Source: an uncultured Colwellia sp. (GTDB taxonomy: Bacteria > Pseudomonadota > Gammaproteobacteria > Enterobacterales > Alteromonadaceae). Taken from it: a stretch of 64,000 bases of DNA. The notes below the pieces were generated by a model. That model saw nothing but the letters and a program-made list of their open reading frames with translations. It was not told where the DNA came from and ran no database searches. Every line of letters starts with the position of its first letter. Position 1 is the first letter of the stretch. The position numbers and the translations under genes are program-made. Positions 1-9,572 of the stretch are shown one piece after another. The stretch spans positions 124,001-188,000 of the forward strand of contig CAJXQI010000008.1 in the NCBI GenBank assembly GCA_913058395.1, in the 5' to 3' direction.

Positions 1-207
1 CATACTGCTAAGCAGGTGCTTGCAATAATTTTTGTTTTTGAGCTCATGTTTTCCCTTAAGATTATTGTTTAACTGTTTACATTCTAATTACGCCTAAGTA
101 TCTATAAAAGCGTAATAACTTGCAATCAGTTCCCGTAATTGTGAAAAGACTATTTGGACAATACATTCAGTAATCGTAAAGAAAGAATGCCTTAATCAAG
201 TAGATAC

Positions 208-242
208 AAAAAAGCCCGGTGCGTTTCAGCTACGGGCTTTTT
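208..242 (-). terminator. Intrinsic terminator of the RND efflux operon
   Basis: A GC-rich inverted repeat (AAGCCCG paired with CGGGCTT) is flanked by A and T runs. It lies about 45 bp beyond the RND permease stop codon. Read on the minus strand, the stem is followed by a run of T, as expected of a Rho-independent terminator. Confidence 0.8.
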
Positions 243-286
243 GATATAACAATAGTTGATTCTTTTAACTGTAATTCATTAAACTA

Positions 287-3200
287 TTACGCAGCAGAAT
301 CAACAGCTTTTAAATCAATAGAATCAGCTTGCTTCATGGTTTGCTTTTTAGCTTTGCGCAAATCACGTAAAGCTAATAACGATGGCGTTAAAATCAATGT
401 TAGTACGGTCGCAAACGCTAAACCTCCGGCAATAGCAGTTGCTAGTTGATTCCACCATTGTGTCGATGGCGCATCAAAAACAGCCGTACGATTAAAGAAA
501 TCTAAATTAACCTGCAACACCATAGGTAACAGGCCTAAAATTGTAGTCACTGTCGTTAACATCACTGGTCTTAAACGTTGCGCACCAGTTCTTAAAATGG
601 CATCAACCACAGCATAACCTTCTCGGCGTAAAACATTATAGGTATCAATCAGCACAATATTGTTATTTACCACAATACCTGCGAGAGAAATAACACCTAT
701 TCCCCCCATAACAATACCAAATGGTTTTTGTACTAAAAACAAGGCTAAGAATACGCCGACCGTTGAAAAGATAACGGCACTAAGGATTAAAAATGCTTGA
801 TAAAAGCTATTAAATTGGGTGACAAGAATAATCGCCATAACAAACAGCGCAATACCAAAAGCCTTCACTAAAAAGTCTTCTGATTCTTGCTGGTCTTCAT
901 TTTGACCTTTAATAGCGATTTCAACTGATGGATCAATTCCTAGCTCAGGAAACTGGGCTTGTAACAAAGGTAACTCTTTAACTAACTGTGCGCCAGGTAC
1001 TAAGTTTGCCTTGATACTAACAACACGCTTACCATCCATGCGACGAATACTATCGATTTTCGGTGCAGCACTACGCTCAACAAAACTGCTGACTGGCACT
1101 AAGCCTGCTGAGGTTTTTAAGCGCAAAGTATCCAAACGCGAAATATTACGTTTATCCTCAGGAAAGCGCACACGAATATCTAGCTCGTCATCAACATCAT
1201 CTGGACGATATTCACCAAGCTTTAAGCCGTTAGTGACCATTTGCACCGTTGAGCCGACAAGTGCAGCATCAGCGCCGTAGGTAGCCGCCAAACTGCGATC
1301 TATTTTCAACTGCCATTCAATACCTGGTTTAGCACCCGAGTCTTCAATATCAGTAAACTGGCTATGATTATGCAGTGCATTACTAATGATACGTGCAGAT
1401 TCATTAAGCTTTTCTGGGAAGCGAGAGCTCAACTCAATAACTAAATCTTTACCGTTTTGCGGTCCATCTTCATTTTTTCTCACTTCAATTTCAACGCCAG
1501 CTAAGTCATCGGTGCGCTTTCTTATTTCAGCAACAACTTCATCAGCAGAGCGTCTAAATTGCCAGTTAGTAAAGTTAACTTGGAAAGTACCAATTTGGTC
1601 ATTACCACCGGTTCGAGTGTAAAGTGTTTTGATTTCAGGTAAGTCTAAAATACGTTCTTCAATAGCGACCATGATTTCATCTTTTTCTTTAATAGATAAA
1701 TCACCATGTGAACGCACCACCATTGTTGCGCTTGAAGGTTCGATCTCTGGAAAGAATATTGCGCCTAACCCTGAAGAGCCATACAAAAATATAACAAATA
1801 TTGACATTGCTAAAGTGCCGCCAAGTATTTTCCAAGGGTGGTTAATTGCGCTTTTCAATACTCTGACATATTTGCCAGTAAAACCCGTCAACTGGGTTAA
1901 ATCACCTTTTTCAGCCTGCTCAATTTGCGCTTGTTCTTTAATGCTTATTTTTCGCGACTTACCAATAACGCTACCAATAGTAGGTACAAATACCAACGCC
2001 ATTGCTAATGATGCAGTTAATACCGCAATTAAGGTAATTGGCAAATACTTCATAAATTCGCCCATAATGCCCGGCCAAAACATCAGTGGCGCAAATGCAG
2101 CCAATGTTGTTGCGGTTGAGGCAATAATAGGCCAAGCCATGCGTCTTGCAGCTAAACCATAAGCTTGACGCTTAGATTTACCTTCATTAAGTTCTCGGTC
2201 TGCAAATTCAGTAACAACAATTGCACCATCAACCAGCATCCCAACAGCCATGATCAAACCAAATAGCACAACGATATTGACCGTTAAACCAGCAATTGCC
2301 AGTACCAAAATACCGGTTAAAAATGCGCCTGGAATAGCTAAACCAACTAACAATGCAGTGCGTGAACCTAAGGTGGCAATGATAACAATAACAACCAATA
2401 ATACCGCTGAAAGCACATTGTTTTGCAGGTCATTTAGAGTGTCTTGAACATCAACTGATTGATCACCAACATAGTCAACAAACACTTGGTTAGGCCAGCG
2501 TTGACGTTCAACTTCAATTAAGGCTTTTACTTTTGCTACCGTGTTAATAATATTTTCACCAGAACGCTTTTTAACTTCAATGGCAACTGAGCGTTCGCCA
2601 TTTAAGCGTGCAAATGAACTTGGATCTTTATAAGCTCGTCGCACTGTTGAAACGTCTTGGAAGGTAATAACTTTATCGCCATCAACTTTAATCGGTAATT
2701 CTAATAAATCTTGTATGGTTTCAAATACTGATGGTACTTTGATCGCAAAGCGACCTTTACCGGTATCCATAGTTCCTGCAGGCACTAAACGGTTATTACG
2801 CTCAACTAAGTTGTAAATATCATTTTGATCTAAGCCGTAACTCTCCATCAATAATGGGTCAACAATGATTTCCACCATGTCTTCACGATTACCACCGATA
2901 TCAACCTCTAAAACTTCTTGTAAAGCTTCAATTTTATCTTTGACATCACGAGCAATAGTAATCAAACCACGCTCGGTTACCGCACCCGATAAAATAACCG
3001 TAATAGCAGGGTTTTGATTCGCCATGGTAACTTCATGTACTTCAGGCTCTTCTGATTCAGACGGTAATTTTGCTTTCGCTAATGTGACTTTATCGCGCAC
3101 ATCCGCTAAAGCTTCTTTCGGGTCTAAACCAGCAATAAACTCAAGGTTAATAGAGGCATGGCCTTCACTTGCAGTTGCTGACATTTCTTTAATACCAGCA

Positions 3201-3424
3201 ATAGATTTTAACTCTTTCTCCATCGGACGAATCAGCATACGTTCAGCATCTTCTGGCGAAATACCGTCATGAACGATAGATACGTAGATATTAGGAATGG
3301 TTATATCTGGGTTAGACTCTTTAGCGATATTGGCATAGGTAATTGCACCAGAAATCAGTAAAAGTATAAATACCATTAACACCGAACGCGTTCGAGTTAA
3401 TGCTGCATCAATTAATGTAAGCAT
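287..3424 (-). CDS. RND-family efflux transporter permease (AcrB-like)
   Basis: The 1045-residue protein has the usual length of an inner-membrane RND drug/proton antiporter, which works with a membrane fusion protein and an outer-membrane channel. One transmembrane helix lies at about residues 13-31, followed by a large periplasmic porter domain, a block of helices at about 335-480, and the same plan repeated in the C-terminal half. In TM4 the motif reads LVDGAIVV: only one of the two aspartates of E. coli AcrB is present, and the TM10 lysine region reads GIVVNNNIVLID. Such variants are common outside the AcrB subgroup. The gene follows its fusion protein 11 bp downstream, so they form one operon. 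The substrate cannot be told from sequence, and no outer-membrane channel gene is adjacent. Confidence 0.93.
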   Translation of the reverse strand: MLTLIDAALTRTRSVLMVFILLLISGAITYANIAKESNPDITIPNIYVSIVHDGISPEDAERMLIRPMEKELKSIAGIKEMSATASEGHASINLEFIAGLDPKEALADVRDKVTLAKAKLPSESEEPEVHEVTMANQNPAITVILSGAVTERGLITIARDVKDKIEALQEVLEVDIGGNREDMVEIIVDPLLMESYGLDQNDIYNLVERNNRLVPAGTMDTGKGRFAIKVPSVFETIQDLLELPIKVDGDKVITFQDVSTVRRAYKDPSSFARLNGERSVAIEVKKRSGENIINTVAKVKALIEVERQRWPNQVFVDYVGDQSVDVQDTLNDLQNNVLSAVLLVVIVIIATLGSRTALLVGLAIPGAFLTGILVLAIAGLTVNIVVLFGLIMAVGMLVDGAIVVTEFADRELNEGKSKRQAYGLAARRMAWPIIASTATTLAAFAPLMFWPGIMGEFMKYLPITLIAVLTASLAMALVFVPTIGSVIGKSRKISIKEQAQIEQAEKGDLTQLTGFTGKYVRVLKSAINHPWKILGGTLAMSIFVIFLYGSSGLGAIFFPEIEPSSATMVVRSHGDLSIKEKDEIMVAIEERILDLPEIKTLYTRTGGNDQIGTFQVNFTNWQFRRSADEVVAEIRKRTDDLAGVEIEVRKNEDGPQNGKDLVIELSSRFPEKLNESARIISNALHNHSQFTDIEDSGAKPGIEWQLKIDRSLAATYGADAALVGSTVQMVTNGLKLGEYRPDDVDDELDIRVRFPEDKRNISRLDTLRLKTSAGLVPVSSFVERSAAPKIDSIRRMDGKRVVSIKANLVPGAQLVKELPLLQAQFPELGIDPSVEIAIKGQNEDQQESEDFLVKAFGIALFVMAIILVTQFNSFYQAFLILSAVIFSTVGVFLALFLVQKPFGIVMGGIGVISLAGIVVNNNIVLIDTYNVLRREGYAVVDAILRTGAQRLRPVMLTTVTTILGLLPMVLQVNLDFFNRTAVFDAPSTQWWNQLATAIAGGLAFATVLTLILTPSLLALRDLRKAKKQTMKQADSIDLKAVDSAA

Positions 3425-3435
3425 AATTCCCCGCC

Positions 3436-4557
3436 TTATTCGCTTTTGCTAGCAAGTGCTGCATTAACATTCGATGCTTTAGAGAAAATAGCTTCTACTT
3501 TATCGCCCGCTCTAACAAAGCCTTGGCCGAGGGTAATAATATCGGTTTGCTGACCTAAGCCCGATAACCAAATACCATCTTTTTCACTTTTGATAATATT
3601 AATAGCAGTAAATTTCACGTGGCTACCTTCAACCGTTTTAACGCCAATATTACCTTGTTCATCTAATGCTAATAATGCCGGAGAAACTTTAATAGCGGGC
3701 ATTTCATCCAAGTTAATATTAACTTCACTGCTTAAACCGGCCAGTAAGTCACTGTCGTTATTAGCAATAGCAATCTCAATTTTAAAAGTATTGGTGGCAT
3801 CATCAGCAACACTGGCAATGTAACGCACTTGTCCAGCCAAGTTTTCATGATTGAGTAATCGAATTTTTGCCTTTTGGCCAACAATAAGCTGACCAATGTT
3901 GTTTTCACTAACATGTGCTCGCACGATAAGTGGGTCTAAATCTGCAATCATGGCAATGTCGTCACCACTTTGTACGTAGTCACCTTGCTCAACATAACGC
4001 GTGTTTAATACACCATCAAAAGGCGCTCGAATTACTGTGTTAGCAATATCAATATTAAGTCGTTTAATTTGCGCTTTAACGGCTGCTAGATTTGCAGCAG
4101 CGCTGCTTACTTGTACTTTTCCTTGGTAGCCATCAGCACTTAACTTTAAGACACCTTGGTGTTCTATTTCGCGTTGAGTTAATAATGCTTTTGCTTGAGA
4201 TAATTGAGACTCTAAGTCATTAATTTCAAGCTTTACAATAATTTGACCTTTTTCAACTTTAGCACCACGTTTAGCCAGTACTTGTTCAATTTTCCCGGAG
4301 ATTTCTGCTTTAAGCGTAGTTACGCGATCAGGCTCTGTTCGACCATATAATGCCACCGTATCACTTATAATTTTGGCATACATAGTTTCTACTTTAACTT
4401 TAGGCACAATAACGCTATGTTCACTTTTTTCGTTTGGAATTTCTTGTGCTTGCATTAAGCCCGAGGCCATCCAAACCACTAAGACTACTGTAATAATTAT
4501 TGCAATAATGTATGGGCGTTCGGCGAACCATTGTCGACGTTGACTTGCGGTACTCAT
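3436..4557 (-). CDS. RND efflux periplasmic adaptor (HlyD/AcrA-type membrane fusion protein)
   Basis: The 373-residue protein has one N-terminal membrane helix (about residues 17-33) and no clear lipobox, so it is probably membrane-anchored rather than a lipoprotein. A lipoyl-like beta domain around residues 75-110 (TLKAEISGKIEQVLAKRGAKVEKGQ) is interrupted by an alpha hairpin (about 110-165). The second lipoyl half follows (APFDGVLNTRYVEQGDYV), then a beta-barrel. This order is diagnostic of RND adaptors. The adaptor joins the permease encoded just downstream to an outer-membrane channel. It is the first gene of the operon. Confidence 0.92.
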   Translation of the reverse strand: MSTASQRRQWFAERPYIIAIIITVVLVVWMASGLMQAQEIPNEKSEHSVIVPKVKVETMYAKIISDTVALYGRTEPDRVTTLKAEISGKIEQVLAKRGAKVEKGQIIVKLEINDLESQLSQAKALLTQREIEHQGVLKLSADGYQGKVQVSSAAANLAAVKAQIKRLNIDIANTVIRAPFDGVLNTRYVEQGDYVQSGDDIAMIADLDPLIVRAHVSENNIGQLIVGQKAKIRLLNHENLAGQVRYIASVADDATNTFKIEIAIANNDSDLLAGLSSEVNINLDEMPAIKVSPALLALDEQGNIGVKTVEGSHVKFTAINIIKSEKDGIWLSGLGQQTDIITLGQGFVRAGDKVEAIFSKASNVNAALASKSE

Positions 4558-4716
4558 AATTCTTCCTAAATATTTTTAAAAAACTGGCACTTGGCTGGCC
4601 ATATTACTAATAATGATACAGGGCAAAAGCTTAAGCGTCTTGTTTAGCTTTGCAACAAAACGTAAACGTCACGAAGCATTGCTATACCCAAGCCACTTGA
4701 AGATGCAATTCATTTA

Positions 4717-5847
4717 TTATTGCACTTTGGTAACTAAATTAGACAACTCTTCAGTTTCCGTCGACATTACTTCTCGCCACCAGAGTTTTGTTGTTATTGG
4801 CTGAGCAAGATTAACCGCCTCACCAAAAGTAGGTGTTAGTAGTGAAACCCCTTGTTGCTTTGCTAAAGTAACGATACGCTCAAACGGTTCAAACCAATCA
4901 TGCAATGCTAGATCAAAGGTGCCGTTGTGGACGGGGATCATAAATTCGCCCTTAACATCCAGATGTGCTTGCAAACTTTCTTCTGGTGTCATGTGTATTT
5001 CACGCCACAATGCGTTATATGCACCGGTTTCTATCATGGTAAAATTAAATGGTCCATAGCGTTTGCCTATTTCTTTAAAACCAGAAAAATAGCCACCATC
5101 GCCACTATAAAAAAGTTTAGTTCCTTTATGTTCAATAACCCAACTAGCCCATAACGTTTCGTCTTTATCAAACAGTCCTCGACCGGAAAAATGCTGCGCC
5201 GGCGTTGCGGTGATAGTTAGCTCTGAGAGTTGTTTGCTTTGCCACCAATCTAGTTCAGTAATTTTTTCATCTGCGATACCCCAATCTCGCAAGTAGTTGC
5301 CTACTTTCAATGGTGTAACAAACTGCTCTACTTTATCAGCAAGTGCTAAAATAGAGGCTTTGTCTAAATGATCATAATGATCATGACTAATAATAACTGC
5401 TTTTACATTGGGTAGTTCTGCAATACTAATTGGTGGCTGGTGAAAACGCTTTGGTCCCGCCCATTGTACTGGCGACGCTCGCTCACTAAATACCGGATCA
5501 ATTAATATAAAATCACTGGCTAACTTTAGCAGCAATGTTGAATGACCTAGACGATAAAGTGCATCATGCTTCTCACTGAGCAGGTTTTCTTTAGTTAATT
5601 GTTTAAGTGGTATAGTTTTTGTTGGCGTAGGAGCGGCTCTATCAGTTTGCCAATAAGCTTTTGCTATTTTCCAAACACTGCTTAGCGAACTTTGATAGTT
5701 AATTTCACTATTTTGAAATTTCCCTTCTTGCTCGTTACTCACATTACTTTCACTACTATTCGCTAATGTTGTACTTGCCATCACAACGCCTCCAAAAATT
5801 ATTACTAAAACCCATTTATTGAAAATCAGTTTATTAAATCTATTCAT
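4717..5847 (-). CDS. Exported metallo-beta-lactamase-fold hydrolase (UlaG/NAPE-PLD-like)
   Basis: The 376-residue protein has a Sec-type signal sequence (about residues 1-29, ending near STTLANS). The zinc-binding motif SHDHYDHLD lies near residue 153, with later metal ligands in FSGDGGYF and PVHNGTFD. The start of the catalytic domain (YRLGHSTLLLKL, then DPVFSERASP) resembles the UlaG/NAPE-hydrolysing phospholipase D branch of the superfamily. The substrate is unknown; a phospholipid or phosphodiester is a guess from the family. The gene is divergent from a TetR regulator across 133 bp containing two operator-like palindromes, so it is probably that regulator's target. Confidence 0.85.
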   Translation of the reverse strand: MNRFNKLIFNKWVLVIIFGGVVMASTTLANSSESNVSNEQEGKFQNSEINYQSSLSSVWKIAKAYWQTDRAAPTPTKTIPLKQLTKENLLSEKHDALYRLGHSTLLLKLASDFILIDPVFSERASPVQWAGPKRFHQPPISIAELPNVKAVIISHDHYDHLDKASILALADKVEQFVTPLKVGNYLRDWGIADEKITELDWWQSKQLSELTITATPAQHFSGRGLFDKDETLWASWVIEHKGTKLFYSGDGGYFSGFKEIGKRYGPFNFTMIETGAYNALWREIHMTPEESLQAHLDVKGEFMIPVHNGTFDLALHDWFEPFERIVTLAKQQGVSLLTPTFGEAVNLAQPITTKLWWREVMSTETEELSNLVTKVQ

Positions 5848-5891
5848 CTAAATTTTCACCACATCACATACGCTTTAAATAACGCAAAAAG

Positions 5892-5912
5892 TAAACTACA
5901 CGGTGCAGTTTA
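5892..5912. promoter_or_regulatory. Candidate TetR operator 1
   Basis: This 21-bp near-perfect palindrome has arms TAAACT and AGTTTA around an inner CAC/GTG pair. It lies in the divergent region between the hydrolase and the TetR gene. A palindrome of this size in this position is typical of a TetR-family autoregulatory site. Binding is inferred. Confidence 0.6.
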
Positions 5913-5931
5913 AAATATAGCAATTGAAAAG

Positions 5932-5952
5932 TAAACTACTCAGTGTAAAATA
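5932..5952. promoter_or_regulatory. Candidate TetR operator 2 (degenerate right arm)
   Basis: The left half (GTAAACTAC) repeats that of the palindrome starting 40 bp upstream. The right half (GTGTAAAATA) is only partly symmetrical. It lies 29 bp before the TetR ATG, where binding would block transcription of the regulator. The 40-bp spacing is close to four helical turns. Confidence 0.5.
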
Positions 5953-5980
5953 GAGTTATTCCCACTTGATTTTGAGTTCT

Positions 5981-6604
5981 ATGAAAACAGTTAGCAAAAC
6001 GCGCAGCCAATTAAAACGTGAGGCTATTATTGCTGCTGCAAAAGCAGCTTTTAAAGAATACGGTGTTCAGGGAACTAGCATGGACAAGCTAGCTGAGCTC
6101 GCTCAAGTGTCAAAGCGCACGGTTTACAATCACTTCGAAACCAAAGAAGCGTTATTGATGTACTTAGTTGCAGAGCTTTGGCAAAAAGCTGAAGCGCAAG
6201 TAGATGTTAATTATCAAAAAGATATAGCACTAAAACCTCAACTTATTGCTTTACTTAATGCTGAAATTAGTTTTATTTCTAGTGAAGATCATATGGATGT
6301 GACTAAAGTCGCTATAGGACACTTTTTTTATAATTCAGCAGCGCTACAGAAAGAGTTCGAGAAAATATCTTGCCAAGAAAATGCGATTACTCGTTGGCTT
6401 AACAGCGCTATTGAAGATAACAAGCTAGCAATTAATGATGTCGACTTTGCTAGCGACCAATTGCACGGCTTGATTAAAGCAAGTTGTTTTTGGCCACAAC
6501 TATTTCAGATGGAAGATGGCTTCAGCAAAGAAAAGCGCGAATTTTTGGCAAAAGAAACTGCCGAAATGTTTTTGGCTCGATATCAACTGACAACTAAAAA
6601 CTAA
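5981..6604 (+). CDS. TetR/AcrR-family transcriptional regulator
   Basis: The 207-residue protein has an N-terminal TetR helix-turn-helix: the recognition region reads MDKLAELAQVSKRTVYNHF at about residues 28-46. The divergent C-terminal ligand-binding domain resembles the AefR-like type. The frame is open upstream to a TTG at 5966, but the ATG at 5981 gives the usual N-terminal length. It is divergent from the hydrolase gene and flanked by two operator-like palindromes, so it probably represses itself and that gene. I found no copy of the operator before the RND pump. Confidence 0.85.
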   Translation: MKTVSKTRSQLKREAIIAAAKAAFKEYGVQGTSMDKLAELAQVSKRTVYNHFETKEALLMYLVAELWQKAEAQVDVNYQKDIALKPQLIALLNAEISFISSEDHMDVTKVAIGHFFYNSAALQKEFEKISCQENAITRWLNSAIEDNKLAINDVDFASDQLHGLIKASCFWPQLFQMEDGFSKEKREFLAKETAEMFLARYQLTTKN

Positions 6605-6625
6605 AACCCAAAAACCAAAATCAAA

Positions 6626-6649
6626 AAAGCCGACTCTTATGTCGGCTTT
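6626..6649. terminator. Terminator between tetR and erpA
   Basis: A nine-bp stem (AAAGCCGAC / GTCGGCTTT) lies between the two converging genes. The T run is longer on the minus strand, so it mainly serves erpA, but it could stop both transcripts. Confidence 0.75.
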
Positions 6650-6682
6650 CAATGTGATGGAACGCTACAATTTAGCTAAATA

Positions 6683-7024
6683 CTAAATCGAAAATGAAGA
6701 GCCACAACCACAAGTCGTACTTGCATTTGGGTTATTAACTAAGAAGCGACTACCTTCTAGTCCTTCAATATAGTCAACTTCACCGTCAACTAAATACTGC
6801 AAACTCATTGGGTCAATCACCATAGTGACGCCTTTTTTTACGATGGTCATATCGCCGTCATTGACTTTTTCATCAAAGGTAAAACCATACTGAAAGCCTG
6901 AGCAACCGCCACCTGTAACGTATACACGTAGTTTTAAGTCTGGGTTTTCTTCTTCCGTGATCAACGACAATACTTTAGTCGCCGCAGCGTCTGAAAATTT
7001 AATTGGTAATTCAAGATCTGACAT
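6683..7024 (-). CDS. erpA: Iron-sulfur cluster insertion protein ErpA
   Basis: The 113-residue A-type carrier passes Fe-S clusters to apo-proteins, including enzymes of isoprenoid synthesis and respiration. The three cysteine ligands of the family are visible: one in [11 protein letters not shown] and two in the C-terminal CGCGSSFSI. The N-terminus ([17 protein letters not shown]) and the [19 protein letters not shown] stretch match ErpA better than IscA or SufA. It is downstream of, and on the same strand as, a membrane coiled-coil gene, with a 65-bp gap. Confidence 0.95.
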   Translation of the reverse strand: MSDLELPIKFSDAAATKVLSLITEEENPDLKLRVYVTGGGCSGFQYGFTFDEKVNDGDMTIVKKGVTMVIDPMSLQYLVDGEVDYIEGLEGSRFLVNNPNASTTCGCGSSFSI

Positions 7025-7089
7025 AAAACTCTACTTAATACGAAGGGAACAAATACAATTATCTTAAACTTGACTGTTTTAATCAAGTA

Positions 7090-7833
7090 TTATGGCGAAC
7101 TCTGATCAATATTTTCTATTGTTTTTTTCCAAAAGTAACTTTCATCTATTCGATTATAAGCTTGCCATTTACTTTTCGGCAAAATCGCTGATACGTTAAT
7201 TTTCTCAGCAATAAAATTTTCCGGTAAGGTCAACTCACCGCTAATATTTTGAAAGTACTGAAAACTAAACGATAAGTCTTTTTTAGTTAGCGTGGAAAGC
7301 TTAGCTAGTGGAATGTTGGTTGGTTTATCATTCAAACTTCCGGTTATCGACAATTCTACAAAACCTTTGGCGTAGCGTTTACGTAGCAACTGTTGCACTA
7401 GCACGACTTCAAAACGATAGTGGTTAGGACTTTCTGTCTTGGTTAAATTGATACCGTCAATCACTAAACCGTTAGCTTGCTTTTCAGGTGCCATCACTTT
7501 TTCATAAAATGCTAAATCTTTCTTTACTTGAGCATGCTCTTGCTCAATCGACTTCAACATTTTCTGGCTACGCTGGTTAGCCATTCGCTCAACTTCAAGT
7601 TCAACTTCTAGGGTGTTTATACGTTGTGTTTTTTCGACTAACTTTTGATAAAGCACATCTAAACGAGACTTTTGTTGCTCTAAAGTCTGTATTTGATAGC
7701 CATGATAGTAGTTACCGATACGGTAACCCGAAAAAAACGAAATAATGATAATCGCGAATAAAAGTGCAGCAGAACGGAATGCTCCGAAGCGCGTCACAAC
7801 AGTATTGAGATTTATTTTTGCTAACCAATTCAT
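7090..7833 (-). CDS. Membrane-anchored coiled-coil protein (DUF6776-like)
   Basis: The 247-residue protein has one membrane helix at about residues 21-42 and a long coiled coil at about 50-120 rich in Glu, Gln and Lys heptads. A C-terminal beta-rich domain of about 110 residues contains GLVIDGINLTK and FSFQYFQNISGELTLPENF. The pattern matches proteins I recall being grouped as DUF6776, found near erpA in related genera. The function is not known. It is divergent from the ClC gene with only 50 bp between their likely start codons. Confidence 0.65.
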   Translation of the reverse strand: MNWLAKINLNTVVTRFGAFRSAALLFAIIIISFFSGYRIGNYYHGYQIQTLEQQKSRLDVLYQKLVEKTQRINTLEVELEVERMANQRSQKMLKSIEQEHAQVKKDLAFYEKVMAPEKQANGLVIDGINLTKTESPNHYRFEVVLVQQLLRKRYAKGFVELSITGSLNDKPTNIPLAKLSTLTKKDLSFSFQYFQNISGELTLPENFIAEKINVSAILPKSKWQAYNRIDESYFWKKTIENIDQSSP

Positions 7834-7883
7834 TTAAAAAGTATTATGATATCCAAAAGCCTGTTTATTCGCTTAATATAAAT

Positions 7884-9572
7884 ATGAAAATAATAACTCA
7901 CTTTAAAAAGTGTCTTGCCTTACCACAAACATCTTGGCAACTGTGCTTACTCGCCGCAATAGGTGGCTTTGCGTCAGCAATGTTGGTGGTTATATTTATT
8001 TTTGCCATTGAAGGCATTCAATCATTTTATTTAAGCGAAAAAGACGACTATAGCAGCTTAACGGCGCTAAGTCGTTTCCAATTGCCAATTATCGGTGCTG
8101 TTGTCATCCTCTTTTTTTCATGGTTGACCGGTTATAAATATATTCGCACCGGTATTCCATTTGTTTTACATCGCTTAAAAACCGCTAATGGTGTTATGCC
8201 GTTGCGTAATACCATTAATCAGTTTATTGGCAGTGCGGTCGCGCTTGCTGCGGGTTTTTCTGTTGGTAAAGAAGGTCCTGCAGTACATCTAGGTGCCGCT
8301 TGTAGTAGCTACATTGGTAGCAAACTCAATTTACCTTACAACGCCATTCGCAGCTTAAGTGCTTGCGGTATCGCTGCAGGTATTGCCGCTTGTTTCAATA
8401 CACCCGTTGCTGCAGTTATCTTCGTGATGGAAGTTATCTTACGTGAGTACAAAGTACATATTTTCATACCGGTAATGATTGCTGCCATTGTTGGCTCAAT
8501 GACCACCAGTGCAATATTTGGTACCGCTCATGAGTTTGAATATTTTACGACCATTACCTTAGACAGTCAGCACTACTTGGCACTTGTAATATTAGGAGTG
8601 GTTTTGGGCGTTATTGCCTTTGCCTTTAACCGCTATTTGATCGTGATAATTAAGTTCAGTGCGCGCTTTCACATTGTGCAACGCATTTTAGTAGCATCTG
8701 TTATCACTGGCACTATTAGCTATTTTATGCCTTACGCCATGGGGGCAGATTTAAGTGCTATCGATTTTTCACTGCAAAACAGCCCTGAATTACAACTATT
8801 ACTTGGCTTGCTGGTTGCAAAAATACTAATGACCATTACCACTTTAGGTTTAGGTATTCCCGGTGGAATAATAGGGCCAATATTAGGAATTGGCGCTATT
8901 ATTGGCACTTGTATTTCCGTACTTGCGATGTATTTTATGCCAGGTAATTTACAAGCGAGTGACTTTGCCTTAATGGGGATGGCAGGATTTATGGCTGCAA
9001 CATTAAATGCCCCACTTGCGGCTTTGCTCTGTGTTGTAGAAATGTCTAATCAAATTGAAATTATAGTGCCTGCCATGATTGTTATTGCTAGTTCTTGTAT
9101 TTCATCAGGACAATTCTTCCGCAACCGTTCAATATTTATTATGCAGTTAGAAGTTCAAGGTTTAGCTTATCGCAGACCACCTATTGAGAAGTCTTTGCAA
9201 CGAGTTGGTGTTATAGGGGTGATGCAAGAGCAATTAATACAAATTGCCGATAACGACAATAAAACCATTGCAGCTACCATTTCAGAACATACCTCGCACC
9301 AACATGTAATTATAAAGAAAGAAAATTTACAAAATGAGAGTGAATACATTTGGTGTCAACCCGAGCAAAAAAATAGCGATAATAGCCAGAGCATCGTTCG
9401 GCACAAATTGATACCGCTTTCCAACCAATCCACCCTAGCTGAAGCTTATTTATTATTAGTGAGAAAAAGAGAGGGAGGAGTGTATATATATCAAGATAAT
9501 CCAAATGATATTATGGGTATAATAACTTTTGACGCTATTCGCTCTTATTTATTGAAAGGAAAAACTCACTAA
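7884..9572 (+). CDS. ClC-family chloride transporter with C-terminal CBS region
   Basis: The 562-residue protein has the ClC core in its first ~430 residues and a regulatory tail with a CBS-like end (LSNQSTLAEAYLLLV...GIITFDAIRSYL). Selectivity motifs visible are RTGIP (usually GSGIP), GKEGPAVHLG with the gating glutamate E130, and GIPGGIIGP. In the segment FNTPVAAVIFVMEVI, the residue aligned with the internal proton glutamate of E. coli ClcA (E203) appears to be V184. The frame opens at a TTG at 7818 inside the divergent gene; the ATG at 7884 avoids that overlap. The stop overlaps the hemJ start by one base (TAATG). Confidence 0.9.
   Translation: MKIITHFKKCLALPQTSWQLCLLAAIGGFASAMLVVIFIFAIEGIQSFYLSEKDDYSSLTALSRFQLPIIGAVVILFFSWLTGYKYIRTGIPFVLHRLKTANGVMPLRNTINQFIGSAVALAAGFSVGKEGPAVHLGAACSSYIGSKLNLPYNAIRSLSACGIAAGIAACFNTPVAAVIFVMEVILREYKVHIFIPVMIAAIVGSMTTSAIFGTAHEFEYFTTITLDSQHYLALVILGVVLGVIAFAFNRYLIVIIKFSARFHIVQRILVASVITGTISYFMPYAMGADLSAIDFSLQNSPELQLLLGLLVAKILMTITTLGLGIPGGIIGPILGIGAIIGTCISVLAMYFMPGNLQASDFALMGMAGFMAATLNAPLAALLCVVEMSNQIEIIVPAMIVIASSCISSGQFFRNRSIFIMQLEVQGLAYRRPPIEKSLQRVGVIGVMQEQLIQIADNDNKTIAATISEHTSHQHVIIKKENLQNESEYIWCQPEQKNSDNSQSIVRHKLIPLSNQSTLAEAYLLLVRKREGGVYIYQDNPNDIMGIITFDAIRSYLLKGKTH

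Noticed and set aside
1629-2162. 177-codon open frame opposite the RND permease
   Set aside because: It lies wholly inside a strong, full-length conserved gene on the other strand and resembles no protein family; it is a shadow of the codon pattern.
4558-4716. TetR control of the RND operon
   Set aside because: The operator-like palindrome found near the TetR gene has no recognisable copy before the RND operon, so I do not link them.
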